The translations under genes and the position numbers were made by a program. A stretch of DNA of 64,000 nt from assembly GCF_023343835.1 (NCBI RefSeq), contig NC_064434.1:19077505-19141504 (forward strand), given 5' to 3'. The notes under the pieces are model-generated. The model saw only the letters and a program-made list of their open reading frames with translations, was not told the DNA's origin and searched no databases. Positions 1-10,284 of the stretch are shown here, one piece after another; position 1 is the stretch's first letter; every line of letters begins with the position of its first letter. This DNA comes from Lagopus muta (taxonomy: Eukaryota; Chordata; Aves; Galliformes; Phasianidae).

Positions 1-2907
1 GCTCAAAGTGGTGGCCTCTGGACCTTGAGATTTCAGGGAATACTTTGAACACAACGCAAGGTAGCTAAAAAAGGTGAGACAACTCTCAGAACATTTACAT
101 TTCCTTTTACTGCTGGTTGAGGACAACTTCCACAGCAGCTTTGCATGGATGCAGCACTGTAAAACTGATAGGGGATAATTTTGAAACTGCTCAATGACCG
201 ATTGTTGGTTAGTACAGAGCTGCCTTTAAATTTACAAGTACAGAAAAGCCATAGCCAGAAATCTGTTTTGTGGTATTTTTTAAACTTTCTACCAAACATC
301 ATGCTGGCCCTGATCATAATACCAATAAAATATTTAGGAACTATATCAAAGTTCTTCACTTTTGGTTGCAGTGATGATTGATGGAATTTTAATCTTGTGG
401 CATTTGCATCAGGTAGGAAGTCGGGGAAAGCCCTTAAAATGCTCAATTGGCTTTAATAACCCTAACATCTGTTGAAGTTTTTGTTCAAGTTGTATATATT
501 CTCTGGCTGATTTCAGTGCTACAGGAATTCTTAATGCCTCATCATTACTCTCCCCAGCAGCTGTCATTGGGCATTGCCTCTGAGAGCTGGAGGCTCACAG
601 AGCTGACTGAGCCAGGTGCATAAATATTATTTTATAGCGATGTACAACGCATTATATTGAAAACATGTTACTCATTTTCATAACTTGGAGGAGAGATTTT
701 GGAAAGCATTGTCTGTTGGATGCAATATGTATCTTTTCTGTACAGATTTTTAAAAATAGCTATTATACTTTTAATTCCAAAGTAATGCTTACTTACATGT
801 TATATTGACTGAACAGTACTACAAGTACACTGGCCAGAAAAAGAAACCAGCTTACCACCTGCCTGTGCAATTATTCTTTAAACATCAGGTGGGATAAAAG
901 CTCCTCAATAGAAGTTCCTAACTTTTATTGGGATAAGAAGCTTAAATTATAAAAGTATCCATGGCTATCAAATCCTTATTTTTATAACAGACTTCAAATA
1001 TTTTGGAAGTCCAGTTACCATGTTAACAAGCCAATACCCACTCAATTCAGAATTACCAGACCCACCTTATTCCATCAGATTTATCAAGAGAAATGAAAAG
1101 TTTGTTTTAACCAAATGATGTAGCTTCTGTTTTTAACATTACTGTAAGCAGTTGTGATGTTTAAGGGGAAAAAAATGCATTTTGAAATATTATTTTGAGG
1201 TTCAGAGGTCAATAAAGAGCAACACAAGGAGCATTTTTATTGTCAAGTCATAAGAACATCCATCAGAATTTTCTCCTAAGCATACACTGTATTGGTTATG
1301 AGACTGGTTTAGTCAATCAGCTCTGCTCTGCAATCACTGAAGAAAATGTTGCACTTACTTCTATTAAATATAGATAGGAACCTTTATGTCTGTTATAATC
1401 AGCTGAAACAAGAGCATGCTTGAAACCGTAGGGCTCTTAGCATGAAAATTTCACCACTCTCAGACGACAGAACCAAAGAGTACACACTTTCTTGTTTTCA
1501 TGTACACCACGAAAGTAAAAAAAGTCAAGACATCTTTCCTTTTACTATCTTAACAAGGCGTAATAGAGTGGAACTGGTAAAAACAGTGAGTAATGTGTGT
1601 TATTTAACAAAGCTAAGATTCTGCTTGGCTTTCGCTTCACGTTCCAAATGTAGTGCCCCTGTTTCGTAACACACCAAGGGAACGTGGGAAAAGTACAGCG
1701 GTTAAATCTATCCACCACATACAGCATGTGGTCCTTTAATGCAAACGTGCTCACTCATTTCAAGGATCACAATGAGTATTTTAATGATAAGTCATTCAGT
1801 AACATTGTAGGTTGATCTATTCATAGATTTTGATTGCAGGGGAGCTCACTCACTTTACATCCTGTAAAAATAAGCCAATGGACTCACACCAGGTATTTTA
1901 AAATGAAATCTACCACTGCAGGACAAGCCAAAATGTCCTGCAGTGACACTTGAATAGTGATCTGGTCTTCCTGGTTCAGGTCGCACTTTCAGATTTGGGT
2001 TTCCTATCTCCTCAACCTTCTTTCATGGAAAACAAGCTGTTTTTTGTTCTGGCTGTGAAGTTGTGTTCATCTTTCATTTCTACCTGAAGAGATTAAAGCT
2101 CACATGTTGTAAATCCTGGAAGAATGCTTTCTGCAGCAGCCTGGCTGCTTAGTGTTGACACGAGTCAGGTGCTTCCTAGTACCCAAGGAAGAAATCCAAG
2201 ATCTTTAATGGCAAACAGTGCATCTACTCACTTCAGAAGCCTCAGGAGTCAGACTGAGGGTGGGTGGAAGTTCTGGGGGTCAGTTTTGATAGTGTATAGG
2301 CTGGAGAACAGTTGGCAGCATTTAAGTAGCAAGCATTTAGGTAGCTGGCTTAGATTAAACCCTAAGAAAATGTAACCTGGTGGAACATTTTCATTCCAAA
2401 TCAATCAATGTAAATTTCACTTAACTGCACCAAAGCCATGGGAGCTGTACACAATTTGTGTAATTTAGCATAAACAAATCAGAACAGACCCTTGCCTCAA
2501 TTTCTGTGTGCATAAAAAGACAGTAGAGTTACTTACCTGCTTGATATCCCAGTTAGTATTTCCGTAGTACTTTGAATTTATACAAATCAATTAAAAAGGA
2601 GTATTCCTGAGCACTGAAATTATCTATGATGTTAATTTGTCCTAGGCATGTTTTTGGATCATGCCATATACCTTTTTATGAAGTTACCTCATGGAGGGAT
2701 TAATGCACAGTTTTTGATATGTTGTGTCTTAACCAGAGGAAGAAAGCAATACAGGTCATTCCACGGCAGCTGGTCTCCATGCCAGACCTGCTTTGGTACA
2801 TATGAATTGCTAACTTGTGGCTAACTTGTGAGCTGAATGGTGTAGAGCTGCCTGGTGCACACTTAGCACAGGCGGCTTAGGGCATGGGGACCAAGTCTTT
2901 CAACATC
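1..2907. other. Intergenic DNA upstream of ALKAL2
   Basis: AT-rich DNA with only short chance frames. Apart from the hairpin at 1914-1945, I see no gene, RNA or repeat family. Distal control elements of ALKAL2 could lie here but cannot be read by eye. Confidence 0.5.
1914..1945. repeat. Perfect 12 bp inverted repeat, 8 nt loop
   Basis: CACTGCAGGACA and TGTCCTGCAGTG flank an 8 nt spacer, upstream of ALKAL2. Function unknown. Confidence 0.7.
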
Positions 2908-3220
2908 TTTTCAGTAAGAAAGAAGGGGACAGGTTCTTCAGTGTAGTCTGTTGGGATAGGACAAGGGGAAATGGTTTCAAACTAGAAGAGAGAAAATTTA
3001 GAGCGGATATAAGGAAGTTTTTTACAGTAAGGGTGGTGAGCTACTGGAGCAAGTTGCCCAGAGAGGTGGTGGATGCCCTGTCTCTGGAGACACCCACAGT
3101 CAGGCTGGATGTGGCCGTGAGCACCTGATCCGGCTGCAGGTGTCCCTGTTCATTGCAGGGGTGTTGGACTGGATGGCTTTTAAGGGTCCCTTCCAACTCA
3201 AACGATTCTGTGATCCTATG
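2908..3220 (+). mobile_element. CR1 LINE 3' end
   Basis: 5'-truncated CR1 retrotransposon with the typical GGTGGTGGATGCCCTGTCTC block, the GTTGGACTGGATGGC motif and a degenerate octamer end (TTCTGTGATCCTATG). Very similar in sequence to the copies at 41153 and 41787. Confidence 0.9.
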
Positions 3221-4636
3221 AACATCAGGCTGTACCTACTTGGTTCTCCATCTTGCCCATGTCTATTAGTTGACCCCAGCACATAGCCAGAGCGTAAATA
3301 TTTGGCGTGTCTAACATGTAAATACACCATATCAAGTTATGTCATGCCGAGAGCCATGCTTTGTCGCTGCTGAGCTACTCTTCCAATTAATTCCTTCCCC
3401 TGAGCCTCGGGGCGGCAGGTAAGGCCAAAGAGAAGGTGGGATTCAGGACTTCAGACAAAGCCCTTCATGCTCAGTCACGTCCCCAAAAGTCTCTCTCAGC
3501 CACGGTACCCGCGAGGTCGCGCCCGCTCCGCTCCTACCGGCGGCGGGCAGACCCGGCACTCTTCACAGCGCCGCGCGCTCCGCCGTTCCCGCCGCCTGGA
3601 GGGGCCGCCTCGCGGCGCAGCGGCCGCTGCGGGTCACTGTTGGCCGCCGCCTCACCTGCCCCGCGGCCGCTGTGAGGTCGGTTCCCCCCCCTCCCCGGTC
3701 TACTTTCAGCGTTTGGAAAGAGCTCCCGCCACGCGGTCCAACTTTGTATTTGCCAGTTGTTTTTTTTTTTTTTTTTCGTCTGCCAAGGGAGAGGTTTATA
3801 CACACAATCAAAGTAAATAGAAAAGTTCAGCCGGATCGAGTTTCATCCGCGTTTCCCTCCAGCTCCACACGTTCCGAGGGGCTCAGCCGTGCGCAGCCCC
3901 GCCGAGGCTCGCGGTGACACCGCCCGGCGGAGCGGCAGGGCGCGCACGGGACGCTGCGCTGCCCGCAGCCCGTGCCGAGCCTTCGTCCCGTCTCCATCCC
4001 CGTCCCCGAGCTTCCAGGCAGCGCCGACCCAGGAAGCCGCCCCGCCGCCCGGCGCTGCCCGCGCCAAGAATACAGCCAAACCCCGCTCCGCCACCTCTGC
4101 GCGGGTTTCCCGGCCGGCTGGAGCAGAAATGTTTCCTTTTCCCCGGCGGCGCCCCGCCACCTCCCCTTCCCCGAGCCCGAAGTTCCTGGTAAACACGCGG
4201 CTTCCCCGCCCGCCCCCGCCGCGCGGCCCCCGGCGGGTGACGGCGGGCAGCGGCCTCGCGGTCGGGGAGCGCCGGGCGGGAGCTGCGCCAGGGCCATGAA
4301 TATTGCAGAGGCCGCTCCGCGCGTTTCTAATTAAAGTCCGGGGCGAGGCTCTCCCCCCCCCCTCCTCACCTCCCCGCCGCCGCCCCCTCGCACCACACAC
4401 GCCCGCTGGGGACCGTCTCCTTACGTCGGAGAGCGGTGACTGAGCCCTGCCCGAGCGCCGAGGCGGGGGAGGGACGGGGGGACCGGGCGGGAGCGGCGAG
4501 GGCAGGGCTGAAGGGGGGGTTGGGGGGGGGGGAATAGTGCGGCGGCGACGTTCCCGAGGTTGCCAAGTGGACTTTTATTGTTTTCCACCCACTTCCAAGT
4601 CGATACTATCTGCCGTCTCATGGCCATCCTATAGCC

Positions 4637-4644
4637 TATATAAG
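4637..4644 (+). promoter_or_regulatory. ALKAL2: TATA box of ALKAL2
   Basis: TATATAAG in a CpG-rich setting, about 145 bp upstream of the 5'UTR donor. It is the only good TATA element near the gene. A TATA plus CpG-island promoter fits a tightly regulated, tissue-specific ligand gene (inference). Confidence 0.65.
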
Positions 4645-4667
4645 CGGTGCGCCGGGGCTGGCGGCGA

Positions 4668-4788
4668 TGGAGTAAGGTGTTGGATGCGGAGGGAGCAGAG
4701 GGTCGAGAAGGGGGCGGCGAGCCGCCGGCAACCAGGACTCCCCGCCGCTGCCCGGGGGCACGCAGCTCGCCTCGGAGCGGACACGCAG
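4668..4788 (+). other. ALKAL2: ALKAL2 5'UTR exon 1 (predicted)
   Basis: Predicted noncoding first exon. Transcription should begin about 25-30 bp after the TATA box at 4637-4644, so the left edge is an estimate. The right edge is a donor, CAG|GTAACG, at 4789. It pairs with a strong pyrimidine-rich acceptor ending TCTCGCAG at 5106, giving a 318 bp intron inside the CpG island. Confidence 0.55.
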
Positions 4789-5106
4789 GTAACGCGGCGC
4801 GGGGCGGCCGCCCACCTTTCCCCATCCCGCTCCCGCCGCTGCTGGCTGACAGCCGCCACGGAGCCGCCCGACGGGCAGCGCACACGCGGCCGGAGCGAAC
4901 GCCGGCGGCGCGGGGCAGCAGCCACGGGCGGGTTGCGGGCAGGTGCTGCCGGGCCCCGCGCGGCTCAGCCGGCTGCCCACTTGTGAAAGTTGGGCTCCCC
5001 CCGTTATGCGACCTGCGGAGCGGTCTCCCCGCTCCCCCCGATATTCCCCGTTTCACCCCCGTGAGCCGCCCGCCTCCGACCCGCTCCCGCTGTTGTTCTC
5101 TCGCAG

Positions 5107-5425
5107 TGAAACAGGGAAGCTCCCGTTCCGTTCCGCCGGCGCGCTCAGCCCGCAGGACAGCCGGCGATGAGCGGACTGAGGTCTCCTGGGCTGCTGGGGC
5201 TGATGCTCTTGGTGCTCTCGGCTGGATACTGCAAAGAGAAAACCGACGCCGGGGATCTGAAGGACAGGCAAAGTCTCTTAAATCTCATCATGGAGATCAT
5301 TCAGGAATTGAAGAGGTACCGCCTGGAGAAGGACAGTGGGGTGCAGTACTTCTCCAAGCACGACTACGGCTTGGATCGCAGGGAAGTGGCTGACTACGGA
5401 GGATACCAGGATGAGCAGAGAGTTG
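5107..5425 (+). CDS. ALKAL2: ALKAL2 exon with start codon and signal peptide
   Basis: The exon starts after TCTCGCAG (5106). It has 60 nt of 5'UTR, then ATG at 5167, and runs to the donor GTAAGT at 5426. It encodes residues 1-86 plus the first base of codon 87: the signal peptide and the charged variable segment. The donor agrees with the next exon's reading frame. Confidence 0.92.
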
Positions 5426-8400
5426 GTAAGTCCTAACCCGTGGCTTAGGTCTCTGTTGTTTCGCAGGGCACAGGGGAATCAGACATCAGGTTACCAATCT
5501 TAGACCGAGGATTCACCACCCAGAATACCTGTAGCCTCACTTTGGTATCAGAAAGTGATGCAGGAGGCACATTTGGAACAGAAAAACTCCATTCACATCT
5601 GAGTCTCATACCCTCTGGACAATGTACTCATCTGAGTCTGACTTCCTGTGTGTGGGCTTTGAACAAAACCTGCTAACTAGGGAAAAGACTGAAATGTGTG
5701 AGATCAAAGAAGCTACGAAAATGTTCTTTCTCTTGTTAGTTTACATTTTTTAAAACATGCCCGGTTTAAGTGGAAATCACTCTAGTAGTGATTCCCCTGC
5801 AGGATTCTATGCCTATGCAGTGATAGATACCAGAAACTCTGTCATTTCATTTAACTTTTTGCCCAGCTTTAATCAGTCCCATTTGTACTCTGGAAGTAAC
5901 ACATTTGATAGGTGGTAGGGAACTGCAGCAGAGTACTCCTCTGTCACCATGCAAGCTCTGAATGCTTTGAGTCACTCCTTCAGTCAGTTCTGCTCAGCTG
6001 AGTGGCTCCTCTGTGACCTGCATGAGGTTCCATTTGTCCAGAAGAAGCCCATCCAGGGCTGGATGTCCACAGCAGCCCGGAAGCAGTGATACCAAACCCA
6101 AAGGGGTGGGTGGAAGTCCACAGCTCAGTTTCATGGTGTGCTTCTGTGCATCCAGCTGCAAGCTGATGTGGCTTCTGCTGCCAAGTCTCATTTATTGCTC
6201 ACTTCCAAACCCCTGGAGCATTGCTGCTTATCTTACCCCTCCTACTGAAAGTGACTTTCTGAATACTTACCAGCAGATGTCTACTCACCTTTTTCCAATC
6301 TGTCTTTTATTTTGCTAGTATGTTACTTTGCCTTTATTGATCTCATAGAGCTCTATTTCCTTTACTCACTCATATTCAAATATCCTCATGATTTGCATTT
6401 GTTGGCGATTGTCATGAAAATGTTATTTCCAATTTTGTTCCACTTAAGAACAGAGCAGTGAGAACATGTTGTTTTATAAATGTTGAAAAGTTACACCAGG
6501 CTGAGCGGTGAACCCTAATGTGTGCAACTCAACTACTCAACCACATCAGCATATCGGTGCAAAACATTTGGCTTGTACCAATCAGTTATCTGTGTAGACT
6601 GGAAAACCAAAACAGAAGCATTGGTACCAGTGTCACTGACTCCTCAGGAGAAGCTTTCATCCTGTCATAACGGAGTTATTCCCAGCAACTTGGAACTACT
6701 GCTTAAGAGTTCTTCATTTCAGTTTTGGCATCACTTTCCCAGTGAGTCTGTCCCCCGGGAAATTTCTGAGCGAAGCACGTGTGGTTTTTATGCTTTTCAT
6801 GACATAATTAGGTCAAATACGATAAGGTCAATTTTACTTACACTGACTAAAGTTAGAAGTAAATGAAGAATGACTTTCGAGAAGTGTCTAACCTCAGAAA
6901 CGAATCAGATCTAGATGGAAATGTTCTCTGCTTTATATCTGATAAGAGGTGGCAGGGGAATGAAAAAGGCTGCTCAAGCATTTATGGTCAGATAAATAAA
7001 GCACCACGTAGGGTATCATACACAAGCAGCACTCTGCTATCAGCACTGGGTTTGTAACAGAAAGCAATCAAAGATAGCTGTAAATCAGGAAGACACAGGG
7101 AAGGGTTAGGGCTAAAATGGATTTCAGTAAACCAGTTTCATTTTGCCATCTGCTGAACACAATATGCAAGGTGGTAAACCACAAATACAGAGAGCCAGAA
7201 GAGAGCGATTTGCTTAGAATCATTTCCTGTGAATTTTATTTACAGCTTGAGGGAGGAAAAAAAAATAAATTCCTGTAAGTAGATCAATCCAGTTTCATGA
7301 TTACAGCAGGACAGTGCTCATACAAACACACCTCCAACAAAAGAATAGATGTTGTTTGCATAACAAAATTGGAAGACGAGGCATGGAACCAAACCTGAAT
7401 TTACCTTTGGATCCTTACCAGTATTAGAATAATCCATTTCTCAGTCACTGTGAATCAAAATTTTGTAGAGGTTTTTAAGTAGGTAAATGGGAAAATGCAA
7501 TTTATGGAGAGCTAAACTCTGATTGTTAGTTATCTGTCAACACCACTGATGACTGCACACCTAATAGACATCACCTGTTTCATATCACAGTGTGTTTCAC
7601 AGTGGCTTTGAAGGTAAAACAAGTGTTTGGCACTTGGCCTACTGTGTGCAAATGAGTTTGACTTTTGTGCATCTGTCAAGAGGTGCTGGTCAGAATTCAT
7701 TCCTTTTTCCCATACTTGCCAAGAACTGTCCCTACAGCAGTGACTATTTTTTTTTCTTTCCATCAGAAATAGTTCCCAGAGATCTGAGGATGAAAGACAA
7801 GTTTTTAAAGCACTTAACAGGTATGTTTTAATTTTGCATTGCTATCCATTTTTTTGCATACGTATCATAAGCTGTTCTGTTTCTCCTGCAAGCTATGGTG
7901 ATTCTTAAGTTAGTTTTTCCTTCTCTTTCAGGTCCACTCTACTTCAGCCCAAAATGCAGTAAACACTTTCATCGGCTTTACCACAATACAAGGGACTGCA
8001 CCATCCCAGCCTGTAAGTGCTAAAAACAAAGGCTAATTTTCATAAAACAACAGAGAACTCTAAAGTGGAGTAACTCCGTGGAATACCAGTTGTAACACAG
8101 TGTGAGAGTACTGGTCTAGTATTAAATGGGGAGGTTGGTGGCCCTGCATTTGGCAGGGGGCTTGGAGATTCATGATTCTTGAGGTCCCTTCCAACCCTGA
8201 CCATTCTGTGATTCTGTGAGAGTGTATTTCTTGCAGTGCTCTTCAGCATTAATATTACAGTGAGGGGAAATGGCAAGACAACTTTTTAGCTGTGAATAGA
8301 CTGTACAGAATGACTGTAAACCCTGCTTCCTCAGCTATTTATGCATACACCTTTTTTGTTCAAAATCAAAGGCGTGTTTTTCATAGAACACATGATTTGT

Positions 8401-10121
8401 CTCCTAAACCTGTCACATTTAACTTCTAGTGCTGCAAATTCAAAATAGCAACAGCAGGGGCTATTTTCTTTTCGTTAATTATCTATGTAGAACACGTAAT
8501 GGCAGTGCCACAGGTTGCCCAGAGGGTGCAGGATCTCCTCCATGGAGACCTTCAAAAGCCACTGGGATGTGGTGCTGGGTACCCTGCTCTGAGTGTCTCT
8601 GCTTGAGCAGGGGTGGGGCCAGATGAACCCAGAGAGCCCTGCCAACCTCAGCTGCTATGTGATTCTATAACATGCTTTAAAGGCATCACATATTTTCTAA
8701 GTTCAGTCACCAGTCTATCAGTCATGTTGACTTTGCAACCTCTCTCTTCAGTAAATTACAAAAATAAAACTTTGTAAGGCTTAATGAAAAAAAAAAGTTA
8801 AAAAAAAATCAGCTGATGGGTACAAAGAAGCAAATTCATATTATGATATTTCATCAGTGTTGGCAGCACAGAGAATTTAAAATAAATCAGAAACCAACAT
8901 TTATCACTTTGTAGGCATGACTCCAGAATCATACCAAGATGGACCTATTGAATAAGACGCTGTTTTAGCACAGCCTTTTCAGAATGGAAGCACACTTTAT
9001 TTTACTTGTCTGAGGTCAACCAGTTGGGTCAGTTGCAGAGCTGGGAATAGAAATAGGAGTTCCTGATTCCAAGTTTCAAGTATTAATAAATATTTCAGCT
9101 AAATATATTTTAAAGACATATTGGGTAAGACCTGCAGACTTTCTCCCTATTCATAAGGCCTCATATTAAGATTTCCTTGGAAACAGAGAGATTTACAGTT
9201 AATGTAATGGTTTACATTGATGGAGATGGAGTTGTTCATAACTAATGTGATTTAAATAAGGAAATGGTCATATTACCTTTTTCATAAGGATAACATTGCA
9301 AATACCATTTGACTCTGTATTAACAAATACTTCAAGCTGTGAAGCTAAAAACTAGTAGGCTTTTATGTCTGAATTAGCCTTTTCCTTCTGACAGGTGATA
9401 CACCTGCCAACATAGCGTCTGGATAACGGCAGATAATTTGTACAAATGATAATTGGATAGTATATTTATGCTGTGAGATAAAAAACTGTTAACATAGCAT
9501 CTCTAGGATTGTAGGATGTAGTTAGCAGTTAATGAAAATAATGCTGAATGAAAATTAACATCACTCACTGGACTGGACTGACCAGCATCTTCTTAAAGTA
9601 ACTGTCTTCTACAAACCTGAAATAAACAACTTTAATGCTTCACACGCAGTGTGATATTACTTTCTGATAATATTCCGATTTCAGGTTAAGCTTACTGTTC
9701 ACTCTATGTTATTATTTTGCATCTGAAAGACAAATTAAAAGCATCTATGATGCTGCAACAAGGTGGGAGCCAGCACAAAACTATTTTGTTGTCATAACTT
9801 CTAGTATTTTGGGTAACTTAGTAGTGTTAACAACTAAGAGATACTTTATTCTGCTGTTGTGATCAACTTTCAGTTACAAAGTTTTTACGCACTAGCTTTT
9901 GAAGTCCAAGGAACAGATTCCTATACTGTTTCAAACTAAGTTGTTCATTAAACTTAATTACAGCAGTAATCTGCACACCTTTATTGACTTTGATTTTTAA
10001 AAGCAAAATCGGTTACTTTAGTAATGTCTGTATTTATGCTCTTTTTTTCATGACAGACTACAAAAGATGTGCCAGGCTTCTTACTCGGTTGGCAGTAAGC
10101 CCAATGTGCATGGAGGGATAA
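5167..10121 (+). CDS. ALKAL2: ALK and LTK ligand 2 (secreted cytokine), four coding exons
   Basis: Secreted ligand (augmentor family, formerly FAM150B) that activates the receptor tyrosine kinases ALK and LTK. Coding exons 5167-5425, 7767-7820, 7932-8012 and 10057-10121 join in frame (259+54+81+65 nt) into 152 residues, the same length as I recall for the human protein. All junctions have GT/AG sites, and every intron is phase 1. Residues 1-22 form a signal peptide with a Leu-rich core ending near Cys22. Residues 23-86 are a charged variable region. The receptor-binding augmentor domain is about 87-152, with its four conserved cysteines at C113, C127, C136 and C149, and the family signature [19 protein letters not shown] at 87-105. 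The C-terminus is CMEG-stop, slightly shorter than the mammalian tail as I recall it. The start is the first ATG after the 5'UTR splice and begins the signal peptide. It converges on ACP1, as in mammals. Confidence 0.97.
5426..7766 (+). other. ALKAL2: ALKAL2 intron after the signal-peptide exon
   Basis: 2.3 kb between donor GTAAGT and acceptor CCATCAG. Unique-looking sequence with no repeat or exon recognised. Confidence 0.8.
7767..7820 (+). CDS. ALKAL2: ALKAL2 exon, residues 87-104
   Basis: A 54 nt exon between a pyrimidine-rich acceptor (CCATCAG, 7766) and the donor GTATGT (7821). It encodes the start of the receptor-binding domain ([17 protein letters not shown]), one of the most conserved stretches of the family. 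Both ends are phase 1. Confidence 0.95.
7932..8012 (+). CDS. ALKAL2: ALKAL2 exon, residues 105-131 with two conserved Cys
   Basis: An 81 nt exon after acceptor TTTCAG (7931), before donor GTAAGT (8013), following a 111 bp intron. It encodes [14 protein letters not shown] and the following residues to Ala131, including conserved C113 and C127. Confidence 0.95.
8122..8219 (+). mobile_element. CR1 LINE 3' fragment in the last ALKAL2 coding intron
   Basis: A short 3' tail with GAGGTCCCTTCCAACCCTGA and a terminal ATTCTGTGATTCTGTG repeat. The left limit is approximate. Confidence 0.85.
8500..8669 (+). mobile_element. Old CR1-type LINE fragment
   Basis: Diverged CR1 3' region: GGTTGCCCAGAGGGTGCAGG, a first-block remnant, and a tail CTGCTATGTGATTCTAT. 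More decayed than its neighbour at 8122. Confidence 0.7.
10057..10121 (+). CDS. ALKAL2: ALKAL2 terminal coding exon
   Basis: The acceptor is CATGACAG (10056). The exon encodes residues 132-152 ([15 protein letters not shown]...), including C136 and C149, and ends with TAA at 10119-10121. A donor-like GTAAGC begins at 10123, directly after the stop, so a 3'UTR intron is possible. Confidence 0.94.
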
Positions 10122-10278
10122 GGTAAGCTTCTCTAAGAGCAGTAATGACATTTTACTGAACAGCATAGCTGTGGATTTTGTTTCATACATGAAAACTCAT
10201 AATACCTTTCTTTGGATAAGATATTCCTCTTTCAGAATATCTGGAGTAACTAGCTTAATCTGGCAAATGGTGGCAGTA

Positions 10279-10284
10279 AATAAA
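10279..10284 (+). terminator. ALKAL2: Candidate ALKAL2 poly(A) signal AATAAA
   Basis: The first AATAAA on the plus strand after the ALKAL2 stop, 158 bp downstream. If the donor-like site at 10123 is used, this signal would be intronic and unused. The call is positional only. Confidence 0.3.

Larger units (their letters stand above)
3480..5170. promoter_or_regulatory. CpG island over the ALKAL2 promoter and first exons
   Basis: About 1.7 kb of very GC-rich, CpG-dense DNA, in sharp contrast to the AT-rich flanks. It contains many GC boxes and homopolymeric G/C runs (for example 4352-4361 and 4513-4531). The many overlapping long open frames here on both strands come from GC richness and are not genes. 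TAATTAAAG (about 4330) and ATGAATATT (about 4296) are AT-rich motifs inside the island and may be homeodomain-type sites. Confidence 0.85.
8013..10056 (+). other. ALKAL2: Last intron between ALKAL2 coding exons
   Basis: About 2 kb, containing two CR1 fragments near its 5' end and an E-box palindrome CAGGTGATACACCTG at 9392-9406. Otherwise nothing recognised. Confidence 0.8.

Noticed and set aside
3436-5393. Many long overlapping open frames on both strands (for example 211 codons at 4421-5056 and 248 codons at 4647-5393)
   Set aside because: Stop-poor GC-rich CpG-island sequence gives open frames in all frames. None resembles a protein, and ALKAL2 splicing explains the region.
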